Of a DNA stretch of 64,000 nt, positions 26,489-34,348 are shown in pieces (position 1 is the first letter of the stretch; each line of letters begins with the position of its first letter). The notes under the pieces were generated by a model. It was not told where the DNA came from. It saw only the letters and a program-made list of their open reading frames with translations, and did no database searches. A program made the position numbers and the translations under genes. The DNA is taken from positions 1 to 64,000 of the forward strand of contig NZ_BCXG01000018.1 of the NCBI RefSeq assembly GCF_001894985.1, written 5' to 3'. Origin of the DNA: Rhodococcus tukisamuensis NBRC 100609. GTDB lineage: Bacteria > Actinomycetota > Actinomycetes > Mycobacteriales > Mycobacteriaceae.

Positions 26489-28243
26489 ATGTCTCGGAAC
26501 GACGACTTCGACGGCGATGGGCATGCAGAACTTCTGATCTCCAGCCCATGGGGTTTCGGCTTGCTGGAGATGGACGCCAACACGATGCGCGCACCCGTGA
26601 TGGCCCCCAACGGAACCCGATTCGGTGGCTGGAACCTGCAGACCGTCGACAACAGGTTCGGCCCTGTAGGCGACTTCGACGGTGACGGTCGCGCCGAGAT
26701 CGTGTTTTCAAGCCCGTGGGGGATCGGAATCCTCGAACAGCGTGCATCCACGATGACCCCACTGATGATGGCCCCCAACGGGACGCGTTTCGGTGGCTGG
26801 AACCTGCAAACGAGTGACAACAGATTCGAGAAGGTGGGGGACTTCGATGGTGACGGGCGCGCGGAGCTGCTGATCACCAGTCCTTGGGGAATCGGAATCC
26901 TCGAGCTGGCCGGCAGCACACTTGCTGCCCCGATGATGGCGCCGAACGGCACGCGTTTCGACGGTTGGAACCTGCAGACGAGTGACAACAGGTTCGGTCC
27001 CGTCGGGGACTACAACGGGGACGGTCAAACGGAGATCCTGGTGTCGAGTCCCTGGGGCATGGGAGTGCTCCAGCAGCGCGGCAACACGATGCGTGCACTG
27101 ATGCTGGCACCAAACGGCACCCGTTTTGGTGGCTGGAACTTGCAGACCAGCGACAACTACTTCCGCATAGCCGCCGACTTCGACGGGGATGGTCGTGCGG
27201 AGCTGCTCGTCACCAGCCCTTGGGGCATAGGGATTCTCAAGTTTAACGGCACCACCTTCAGGCCTGTCCTGATGGCGGCCAACGGCACTCGACTCGGCGG
27301 CTGGATCGTCGACACGGCCAGCAACATGTTCGGTCCCGCCGCCGACTTCGACGGCGACGGACGCGCGGAACTGCTACTGACGAGCCCCTGGGGGATGGGA
27401 GTCCTCAAGCTGAACGGTAGTACAACGGCGACGCCCGTGATGGCGGCCAACGGAGTTCGGCTCGGCGGGTGGGTTGTCGACACGCGCAACAACCGTTTCG
27501 GCCCCGCCGCGGACTACAACGGCGACGGCCGTGCGGAGGTCGTCGCCACGAGCCCCTGGGGACTTGGTGTCCTGTCGCTCAACGGGACGGCGCCCGCGTC
27601 GCCGGTCATGGCACCCAACGGTACCCGCTTCGGCGGTTGGAACCTGCAGACCGTGGACAACCGCTTCGGCGGCCGCCGACCGTGTTTCGACTTCGTCGTC
27701 GTCCACTTCAAGACTCTCGTGGCACCGTCAGCGGCCGTGAACACGTTCATCGACAGCCAGTTCAAGGAGATGGAACAGCTGTTCGGGGACGTCGGGGTCG
27801 CTGTCTATCAGGGCACGACCGAAGATCTCAGTGGTACTGCTGCCCTGTCGGCAGTGGTCGATCTGGATGTGGGACCCTGCCAGCTGGGTCAACCGACAGC
27901 CGAGCACAACACACTGTTCGCCAACCGCAACGGCGCCGGCGCCAACGACCTCGTGGTGTACGTCGTGCGGTCGCTGACCAATGCCGCGATGGCTACCAAC
28001 TTGCTGGGATGCGCCACCCATCCGGCCAACCAGCCGGGTGTGGCGGTTGTGCAGTCGAATGCTCGGTGGTTGCTCGCCCACGAGGTCGGCCACGTGCTGG
28101 GACTACGGCATTGGGCGAATCCGCCGGCGACGAACAGCCGGTTCCTTATGTTCCCCAATGTCGGGTGGACTGATGCGCCACCGGACGTCGTCCAGTCGGA
28201 GGTCGCGACAATGGCGGCATCCGCCTTCACCCGACCCTTCTAG
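26489..28243 (+). CDS. FG-GAP/VCBS seven-blade propeller fused to metzincin-like metalloprotease
   Basis: The 584-residue protein starts at ATG 26489, with GAGGGAAGG about nine bases upstream. Residues 6-397 are seven copies of a 56-residue repeat with no length change. Each holds a calcium-loop-like DxDGDGxxE (DYNGDG in two copies), SPWGxGxL and an NGT/NGV turn followed by RxGGW; together they predict a seven-blade beta-propeller. Residues ~400-584 form a metalloprotease-like domain: HEVGHVLGLRH at 531-541 fits HExxHxxGxxH, and M554 in RFLMFP fits the Met-turn. No signal peptide is visible, so the protein may act in the cytosol or leave by another route. It is first in a tight five-gene operon that includes a glycosyltransferase and a hydroxylase. 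Confidence 0.82.
   Translation: MSRNDDFDGDGHAELLISSPWGFGLLEMDANTMRAPVMAPNGTRFGGWNLQTVDNRFGPVGDFDGDGRAEIVFSSPWGIGILEQRASTMTPLMMAPNGTRFGGWNLQTSDNRFEKVGDFDGDGRAELLITSPWGIGILELAGSTLAAPMMAPNGTRFDGWNLQTSDNRFGPVGDYNGDGQTEILVSSPWGMGVLQQRGNTMRALMLAPNGTRFGGWNLQTSDNYFRIAADFDGDGRAELLVTSPWGIGILKFNGTTFRPVLMAANGTRLGGWIVDTASNMFGPAADFDGDGRAELLLTSPWGMGVLKLNGSTTATPVMAANGVRLGGWVVDTRNNRFGPAADYNGDGRAEVVATSPWGLGVLSLNGTAPASPVMAPNGTRFGGWNLQTVDNRFGGRRPCFDFVVVHFKTLVAPSAAVNTFIDSQFKEMEQLFGDVGVAVYQGTTEDLSGTAALSAVVDLDVGPCQLGQPTAEHNTLFANRNGAGANDLVVYVVRSLTNAAMATNLLGCATHPANQPGVAVVQSNARWLLAHEVGHVLGLRHWANPPATNSRFLMFPNVGWTDAPPDVVQSEVATMAASAFTRPF
26504..27679 (+). repeat. seven tandem 168-bp coding repeats
   Basis: The DNA encoding the propeller has a strict 168-base period (56 codons). 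Blades start at residues 6, 62, 118, 174, 230, 286 and 342. Blades 1-4 and 7 share NGTRF-GGWNLQT; blades 5 and 6 form a second subtype with ANGxRLGGW and VDT. This suggests growth by duplication of blade pairs. Confidence 0.85.
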
Positions 28244-28255
28244 AGGAGGGAAACC

Positions 28256-28708
28256 ATGGCGAAAGGAATCGAGGAGCTCCGCTCCCAGCTCGGTGCAATT
28301 GAGCCCGACGAGGACATGTACGCCGACCTCGGGCCGAGTGACGTACCACTCCTCGAAACTCTGCTCGACGACGACGAGGCATGGATGGCCACGCGGGCGG
28401 TATACGCGCTGACACGGATTGGTACACCGCAGGCGCTGGAGGTTCTCCAGGGTGTCGCGGCTCACGAACGCGGGGAAGTACGCGTCGCACTGGCTGTCGT
28501 CGCCGGCAGGCGGATCCCGGCCGCGACCGCCGACCCGATCCTCACCAGGCTCCTCGACGACGGAGATGTCGGGGTGCGGAAATTCGCAATCAAATCGGTG
28601 TCGGACGAGCATGGTCAGGAGGTGAAGGACCGGCTGGCGGCCATCTCGGCCTCCGACGACGTACTCCGAGGACTTGCACGTTCCCAGGTCGAGCACATGG
28701 GCAACTGA
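28256..28708 (+). CDS. small HEAT-repeat protein
   Basis: This 150-residue acidic protein starts at ATG 28256, right after a GAGGAGGGA site and 12 bases after the propeller gene. It has about three HEAT-like helix pairs: DVPLLETLLDDDEAWMATRAVYALTRIGTPQALEVL, ERGEVRVALAVVAG, DPILTRLLDDGDVGVRKFAIKSV. It is cytosolic and has no catalytic motif. A scaffold role bringing the operon enzymes to their target protein is plausible but unproven. Confidence 0.75.
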   Translation: MAKGIEELRSQLGAIEPDEDMYADLGPSDVPLLETLLDDDEAWMATRAVYALTRIGTPQALEVLQGVAAHERGEVRVALAVVAGRRIPAATADPILTRLLDDGDVGVRKFAIKSVSDEHGQEVKDRLAAISASDDVLRGLARSQVEHMGN

Positions 28709-28792
28709 AGTCGAACCCGGCGGCGAACGCGAAGTGCTGTGGGATGTCGCCGCATGGATCAATGACGCGACAGACGCGTGAGGTGATGTGGT

Positions 28793-29677
28793 GTGTCAAC
28801 CCGGGGTTCCGACAGCCGAATCTTCGTGCAGATTCCTGCATATCGAGACAGTGAGCTGCCCGCCACACTGCGTGACCTTTACCACAAAGCGGCAAGGCCG
28901 GAATCGCTGAACACGACAGTCGTCTGGCAGCACGCGGCCGACGAGCGCCTGCCGGCCGACGTGACATCACTTCAGGGTGTCCGCGTCGTTAACATCGACG
29001 CCCTCGAGAGCCAGGGATGCAACTGGGCGCGCTCGATCGCCCAGGAATATTGGGACGGTGAGCCGTTCACGCTGCTGCTCGACTCGCATCACCGGTTCGT
29101 CCGCCACTGGGACGACGTTGTCCTGGAGATGTATCGCCAGCTCCGATCGGATGGTGTTCGCAGGCCACTGCTGACCGGATACCTACCCGCGTACGATCCG
29201 GACCGGGAGCCGGGCGGGCGCCGCAAACGTCCGTACCAGATGTCGCCGCTGGCACGGGAGGACGGGATTCTCACGCGCCTGACCAGTTACCCGATCCCCT
29301 TCTGGACGACCCTGAGCAGGCCGCTCCCGGCGGAGTTCCTCTCGCTGCACTTCGTGTTCACCGCGGGCGCCTTCAACGAAGACGTCCGTTTCGATCCGAG
29401 GATCTACTTCTTCGGCGATGAACTCGTAACCGGGCTCCGGGCATTCACTCATGGCTACGACATGTTTCATCCGCATCGGATCGTCGGGTGGCACTGCTAC
29501 AACCGCGCCAGCCGAATTCCGCACTGGGATAATCATCCGAACTGGGGACGACAACACCGTGAGTCGCTTGCGTTGATGCGGAATCTGTTTCTCGGACTGC
29601 CCACCACCGTAGATCTAGGTGACGAACGCAGCGTGGCTGACTACCAGGACTTCGTACTCACGGAGCTGGTCGTATGA
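28793..29677 (+). CDS. PF11397-type GlcNAc glycosyltransferase
   Basis: The 294-residue soluble enzyme has FVQIPAYRDSELPATLRDLY at residues 11-30, the metal-binding D97-S98-H99 in LLLDSHHRF, LHFVFTAGAFNEDVRFD, and FFGDELVTGLRAFTHGYDMF. These match the family of Dictyostelium Skp1 alpha-GlcNAc-transferase Gnt1 (GT60, PF11397). That enzyme adds GlcNAc to hydroxyproline in the cytosol. The start is GTG 28793 with AGGTGA upstream. Its stop overlaps the ATG of the hydroxylase gene by four bases, so the two are coupled. The sugar donor and acceptor are inferred from the family only. Confidence 0.8.
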   Translation: MSTRGSDSRIFVQIPAYRDSELPATLRDLYHKAARPESLNTTVVWQHAADERLPADVTSLQGVRVVNIDALESQGCNWARSIAQEYWDGEPFTLLLDSHHRFVRHWDDVVLEMYRQLRSDGVRRPLLTGYLPAYDPDREPGGRRKRPYQMSPLAREDGILTRLTSYPIPFWTTLSRPLPAEFLSLHFVFTAGAFNEDVRFDPRIYFFGDELVTGLRAFTHGYDMFHPHRIVGWHCYNRASRIPHWDNHPNWGRQHRESLALMRNLFLGLPTTVDLGDERSVADYQDFVLTELVV

Positions 29678-30303
29678 CAGCAACGTGCAGTGAGTCGGTG
29701 CTCGACGAGTTGCGCGCCAACCGACTGGTTTGGGTGGACGAATTCGTCGACGCGCGAACCTGTGAGTTCTTATGCAGCGAACTCGATTTCGCATACTGGC
29801 ATCCCAGCGTGGTGGTTCGGCGGGACGTCGACGGCGCGCTCGTCTCGTATCGGAGCGAGCAGCGCGTCAGTGAATCCACCGACGACCGATGGTTCAGTGA
29901 CGACCTGCTCGCCGAACTCGGAAGGATCGAAGGTCGGGTCTGCGGCCTGCTGGGGACCGGCCGCCGCACACTCGAGCGTTGGCAGGCGGTGCGGTACCGC
30001 AATCGTGGACGATTTCGGTTGCACCATGACGCGGGTCTGTTCGCCGACGATCCCGAGGGTGAGCGGGTGACGACGATCCGGCTGCACCTATACACCCCTG
30101 GCGCGGGCGGGGCCACGGTCTTTCCGTACCTCGGTGTCCGTGTCGGTGCCGTCGCCGGTCGGCTTGTTCTGTGGCAGAACCTCCGGTCCGACGGCTTGGC
30201 AGACCCGGACATGCGACACGCCGCGCAGCCGGTCCGTCGCGGGCGCAAGTCGGTACTCACAACGTGGGCGCGCCAGCACCCCGGCCAGGGAAGGGTGTCA
30301 TGA
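29674..30303 (+). CDS. prolyl-4-hydroxylase-like 2OG-Fe(II) oxygenase
   Basis: The 209-residue protein has a double-stranded beta-helix P4H-type domain. The iron ligands are H117 and D119 (in RFRLHHDAG) and the distal H182 (DMRHAAQPV). K192 in GRKSVLTTW is the expected 2-oxoglutarate anchor. WQAVRYRNRGRF and GGATVFP are also typical of prolyl-hydroxylase catalytic domains. It would hydroxylate a protein side chain, probably proline, using O2 and 2-oxoglutarate in the cytosol. ATGA overlaps join it to the GlcNAc-transferase before and the small gene after. Confidence 0.82.
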   Translation: MTATCSESVLDELRANRLVWVDEFVDARTCEFLCSELDFAYWHPSVVVRRDVDGALVSYRSEQRVSESTDDRWFSDDLLAELGRIEGRVCGLLGTGRRTLERWQAVRYRNRGRFRLHHDAGLFADDPEGERVTTIRLHLYTPGAGGATVFPYLGVRVGAVAGRLVLWQNLRSDGLADPDMRHAAQPVRRGRKSVLTTWARQHPGQGRVS

Positions 30304-30581
30304 TCACGGAGAAGAAATTCGTCGACCGCATAATCGCCGAGTACGGCCCGCTGCTCGACTTGCGCGAGCGACCGCAAGTGATAGCCGAAATCCTGCGCAA
30401 GTATCACGGCATGGTGGCGAGCCCCGACGGCGGAAGCCCCCCCGGCGGTGTCGGCCCGCCCACCAGCGTGCAGCTGGACGAACCAACCAATGCCGAGCTG
30501 ATGCGCAAGCTGCTCGAGATCAGCCGGTCGCTTGCGAAGCTGCGCAAGGCGCTCGACGAGCGTCCATCCGACCCGCACTGA
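30300..30581 (+). CDS. small helical protein of the modification operon
   Basis: The 93-residue product starts at ATG 30300, overlapping the hydroxylase stop (ATGA). It has two helical parts (KKFVDRIIAEYGPLLDLRERPQ and AELMRKLLEISRSLAKLRKALDE) joined by a Gly/Pro/Ser linker. The second helix has heptad-like leucines and may dimerise. No family was recognised. The overlap makes it a genuine operon member. Confidence 0.65.
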   Translation: MITEKKFVDRIIAEYGPLLDLRERPQVIAEILRKYHGMVASPDGGSPPGGVGPPTSVQLDEPTNAELMRKLLEISRSLAKLRKALDERPSDPH

Positions 30582-30695
30582 AGCACGAACGGATTGCCAC
30601 CCGCATGGTTCTGGGGCGGAGTGGCGCCGGCACTCGATGCCGAGGCACACGGTCGGTATGGGCTCCCGGACTAGGTCCCGTTGTCACGGCGGGTG

Positions 30696-31196
30696 CTACT
30701 CGCCGTCGGCCCGCCCGTCCGCGTACTGCGTGACCACGCGGTCACGCCATTCGCGGAAGTCGTCGAACTTGCCGGCGAGCGCCTGCCACAGCTCGGCAGC
30801 GCTGTTCACCCAGTCCATGTCCTCCGGGTCCGGCACATCTTCCGGGGCATGGTTGGCGCCGGCGACGACATAGGTCGGGTTGCCCTGCGGATTGACGATG
30901 AGGAATCCCGCCGCGACGCACAGCTCATAGATGAATGTCGTCTCCTCCTCCGACAGCGAGGCGTGATCGATCCCACCGCTCAGCGGCTCCTCCTGATCGA
31001 GCGGGTCGAGGTACAGGTCGGTCCAGTGGCCGTCGAACGAGAGCGCCTGCCCGTCCGCATCGACGAGAAGCGAACCTTGGCCGTCGCTGTCCATCGCGCG
31101 CAGGCCGCGCGCCTCGAGGAAGGCGGCGACGGCATCGCGATCCGCGTCGCGCTGCTCGTCTCCCTGGACGCGGACGAAGATCAGCGAGAATCCCAT
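30696..31196 (-). CDS. hypothetical protein
   Basis: About 166 residues from ATG 31196 (MGFSLIFVRVQGDEQRDAD). The protein is strongly acidic and probably cytosolic. Segments such as EEETTFIYELCVAAGFLIVNPQG and ELWQALAGKFDDFREWRD recall immunity/SMI1-like small proteins, but no family can be named with confidence. It converges on the modification operon. Confidence 0.65.
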   Translation of the reverse strand: MGFSLIFVRVQGDEQRDADRDAVAAFLEARGLRAMDSDGQGSLLVDADGQALSFDGHWTDLYLDPLDQEEPLSGGIDHASLSEEETTFIYELCVAAGFLIVNPQGNPTYVVAGANHAPEDVPDPEDMDWVNSAAELWQALAGKFDDFREWRDRVVTQYADGRADGE

Positions 31197-31340
31197 GCCC
31201 GGAATACTGTGTCGTCGCGTGTCCCTCCGCAAGGAAGACAATGACGGTCGCGGACGATGCCCTGTTCGCACAGTGCGAGCTACCGAGACGGCTCCACGCA
31301 ACATCCCATCGGCCGGCGAGTTCGGCCGGGGCTAGGCCGA

Positions 31341-31697
31341 TTACTTCGGCGGTCGTCGATTACCCCAGACGGCACCTCGCTGCGGATCCCAGAGCATCAG
31401 GCCATGGCTCAGTGCCACCTCCATCAGGACGCCTGTGTAGTGCTCAACCGCCGAATGCGGGGCATGGATGACGATCCATGTGGTCTCGCCATCTCGACCC
31501 GAACTCGCGATCAGCGCGTTGTCAGGATCCGTCGCCTCGTCCGAGAAGAGGGCAGCGATCTCCGCAAGGACCGCCTCTGCGTCGAAGTCCCCCATCGCCG
31601 GATGTCCATGTTCCTGGGTAATTGCATGCCAGGCGTCGAGGACCATAGCGGTCTTCGTCGTCGCAGCCCGTTTCCAGATACCGAAGTCGTAGCTCAT
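31341..31697 (-). CDS. hypothetical protein
   Basis: A 118-residue acidic protein starting MSYDFGIWKRAATTKTAM, with GGAG just upstream of ATG 31697. The MSYDxxxW opening and the TWIVIHAPHSAVEHYTGVLMEVALSHGLMLWDPQ end recur in small actinobacterial proteins of unknown function that often accompany secretion/toxin loci. Function unknown. Confidence 0.65.
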   Translation of the reverse strand: MSYDFGIWKRAATTKTAMVLDAWHAITQEHGHPAMGDFDAEAVLAEIAALFSDEATDPDNALIASSGRDGETTWIVIHAPHSAVEHYTGVLMEVALSHGLMLWDPQRGAVWGNRRPPK

Positions 31698-31977
31698 TCA
31701 CACTCCAATGAGCGTCACTGTCCTGCTGGCGATCCAACCATCGAACTCCCGCCGGAAACAGGCGCGGCACTCTTGGTTCATGCTGCCGCACCCTGCCTCG
31801 ACCGGCTGACCGGAAGTGACCGCAGTCGCCGGCACCGCGGGTAGAAGTGGGACGCGCGGTTCATGAACGCCGCCAGGGGAATCGGCGTACCGCGGTGCGG
31901 GCATGGCTCCCAGTGCGGCCATAAGGATTCAGCAACCCGGCAGATCGCAGAGCACCCCGGTACGTCGCGCTCTCCGG
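31698..31977. other. intergenic region, no intact gene
   Basis: On the minus strand there are broken, Cys-containing zinc-ribbon-like snippets (NQECRACFRREFDGW, EPCPHRGTPIPLAAF) in different frames. This suggests a decayed small gene. Nothing else was seen. Confidence 0.4.
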
Positions 31978-32226
31978 CGCACAGTTGCGGGTCACCGTCG
32001 ACGACGGGCTGCGTCTGACCGCTCTCGTCACCAACACCACCTACTGCGACGACCATCCGGACCGCGAAAGAACCTGGACTGCAGAACCTTCCGATACACG
32101 GAATTCGCGTTCGAGGGCTGCCCAGCCCGACTGGGGGAAACAAACGGTCATGGCTGCAGTTCTTTTCGATCGCCGGGCTCATCGCCCGGCACGCCCTCCG
32201 CATCCATCTGAGATATTCCGCGTAGA
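31978..32226 (+). pseudogene. decayed IS1380-family transposase, C-terminal end
   Basis: One frame gives RVTVDDGLRLTALVTNT, like the IS1380 core. After a frameshift another frame gives GLQNLPIHGIR and then FFSIAGLIARHALRIHLRYSA before a stop at 32224. These are in the order expected for the C-terminal half of an IS1380 transposase. The N-terminal half and both element ends are gone. Confidence 0.5.
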
Positions 32227-32671
32227 CCTACTGACCGCCGGACTCAGGCGCCTGGGAGGAGGAGCTGCCTGTCGAGTTGCAGCGGGGATTAGCGGGACGC
32301 GCTGCCCAACCTTGACGGATTCCCGTCGGGTCGTGCGCTGTCGCTGATGTGGGCCTGCGGCGGCGGTCGAATGCCTTGCGATGCAGCGTCGGACAGCGTC
32401 CTTTCCTCTTGCTGTCGGCGGGAAAGGCCGGTGGCCGCCCACCCCTACTGGGGACGGGCGGCCACTGTGTCTGCGCGTGTGCGGTGTTGCTGGTGGGTCA
32501 GGAGGTCCAGCTCATCATTTCGCTGCTTATTAGTATTTCTTGTGGTTGAAGGGACCGGATCTACTTGTCGAATCGTCCTGGGACTTTCAAGATCTTCCAC
32601 GACACTTGTCCCCGAAATTCCGCGCGAAGATGTCCTTTTCCACAGTCCTGCCCCGAGTCGGGGCCACATCA
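32227..32671. other. 445-bp non-coding stretch before the IS3 element
   Basis: Apart from a hairpin at 32431-32465 no gene is supported. Part of this stretch is lower in GC than the surroundings. Confidence 0.5.
32431..32465. terminator. GC-rich hairpin
   Basis: GTGGCCGCCC (32431-32440) pairs with GGGCGGCCAC (32456-32465), and an inner CCCC/GGGG extends the stem. It lies downstream of the IS1380 remnant and may be an old terminator. Confidence 0.45.
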
Positions 32672-32722
32672 TGAACCGTCCCGGGTTTGATGCCGCTTAC
32701 CTTCTTGTGAAGGATGCAGACC

Positions 32723-33033
32723 ATGCCCAAGCATTACCCCGCCGAGCAGCGTGAGCGAGCAGTGAAGATGGTCCTCGACCACCGCGACGAGTACCGATCC
32801 CTCCACGCCGCCTGCCGGCCATCGCACCCAAACTCGGCATCGGACCCGAATCCCTGCGGAACTGGACGAAGCAGGCGCAGATCGATGCTCAACAGGTTCC
32901 GGAAGCAAGCACCGAAGAGCAGCAGCGGATCAGGGCCCTCGAGCGAAAAGTGCGAGACCTTAAGGAAGCCAACGAGATCCTGAAGACAGCCTCGATTTTC
33001 TTCGCGAGGGAACTCGACCCTCGCCGCCTCTGA
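32723..33033 (+). pseudogene. IS3 orfA (frameshifted)
   Basis: The first part reads MPKHYPAEQRERAVKMVLDH with the expected helix-turn-helix start. After LHAAC the reading frame breaks near 32818. The adjacent frame continues IAPKLGIGPESLRNWTKQAQ and then the leucine-zipper segment IRALERKVRDLKEANEILK, ending at 33033. A single missing base explains the break. Confidence 0.8.
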
Positions 33034-33053
33034 TCTGCCAGTTCATCGACGAC

Positions 33054-33975
33054 ATGCGTGCACAGAACTACAGGGTCGAGTCGATCTGCACCGTGCTTTC
33101 AGAGCGCGGCGTCAAGGTCGCCCAACGCACGTACCGGACCTGGAAACCCGCACCACCGTCGGAACGGGTCGTGACCGACGCGTACCTGACGAACGCACTA
33201 CTGGGCACCATCGACACCGCCGAGGGGCTTTACGGGCGGCGCAAGATGACCGCCCACCTGCGACGTAACGGCTACCAGGTCGCCGCTTGCACCGTCGACC
33301 GGCTCATGAGCGACGAGGGCCTGTCCAGCATCGTCCGCGGCCGCCGGCACCGCACGACAATCCCGGGCGGTAAGAACAGTCGACGAGCCCCGGACCTGCT
33401 CGATCGGGACTTCACCGCCGAGGCTCCGAACCGGAAATGGGTCACCGACTTCACCTACTGCCGGACCTGGGCAGGGTTCGTGTACGTGGCGTTCGTGATC
33501 GACTGCTTCTCCCGGGCGATCGTCGGCTGGCACGCGGCGACCGTGAAGGAACCGGCCATGGTCACGACGGCGTTGAAGATGTCATGTGGCGCCGAGACCA
33601 CGGCGGCCATGCCGTAGATGACGGTTTGATCCATCACCGCGATGCCGGCAGTCAATACACATCAACTCCCTCGCGGAAACCCCTGCGCTGGAAGGGATTG
33701 TGGCGTCAATTGGCAGTGTCGGAGACGCGTACGACAATGCGTTTGCGGAGTCGACGATCGGCTTGTTCAAGACCGAGGCCGTTTCCAAGCGCAGCCCGTT
33801 CCTGCCGGGGGCGATCAAGACAATCGACGACATCGAATTCGCGACGATGGGGTGGGTCGACTGGTTCAACACTCGCCGGTTGCACAGCACCCTCGGTTGC
33901 ATCACGCCCGATGAATTCGAGGCGATCTACTACGCTCAACCATCGACCCTCCAGCCGGAGTTGTCGCCAGCATAG
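33054..33975 (+). pseudogene. IS3 orfB DDE transposase (two frameshifts)
   Basis: The rve core is recognisable. The first catalytic Asp is in RKWVTDFTYCRTW, the second in LIHHRDAGSQYTS and the Glu in AYDNAFAESTIGLFKTE. However, the frame breaks near 33583 and again near 33665, so three separate frames are needed to read it. In active members orfB is made by a -1 frameshift from orfA, which also cannot work here because orfA is broken. Confidence 0.85.
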
Positions 33976-34256
33976 GAGCGGCAAGAGCCCGGGACGGTTC
34001 ATGGTGCGGGCCGATGGGAACCTACACGGCATACCATGCAGTCTTGTGTCGCAGACTTTTTCGACGCAGTATGCAAATTGTTCGCGGCGACGACCCGCGC
34101 GTTTCGCGCAAGTCCAGGTCGAAGTCGACTGTCGGAAGGCGCGGCGCTTCGTCAGCCGGATGCCGCTCACATCGGGAAACTCCCGCAGGTTCTGAGAGGT
34201 TCGGTCCCACCCAACGACTCCGAGGCGCAGTGCAACAGTTGTCGCGCACCGAACTG

Positions 34257-34272
34257 GGGTAGTCGACTACTC
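34257..34272. promoter_or_regulatory. palindromic box upstream of the P450 gene
   Basis: GGGTAGTCGACTACTC contains the perfect palindrome GTAGTCGACTAC (34259-34270). It matches the box before the propeller operon (26359-26374) at 14 of 16 positions and lies 77 bases before the P450 start. Confidence 0.5.
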
Positions 34273-34348
34273 GCGTCGTGGCGACAGGGGAAGTGAAAGA
34301 TTGACGAATGGCTGCAGATCCCGCTCCCCGCCAGGAAGGGAACACGTC

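Larger units (their letters stand above)
32672..34001 (+). mobile_element. IS3-family insertion sequence, inactivated
   Basis: The ends TGAACCGTCCCGGG (32672-32685) and its exact inverse complement (33988-34001) continue with a further CCGCT match inside. Between them lie orfA and orfB of an IS3-type transposase, both broken by frameshifts. No 3-4 base target duplication is visible outside the ends, so the flanks may have been rearranged. Confidence 0.85.
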
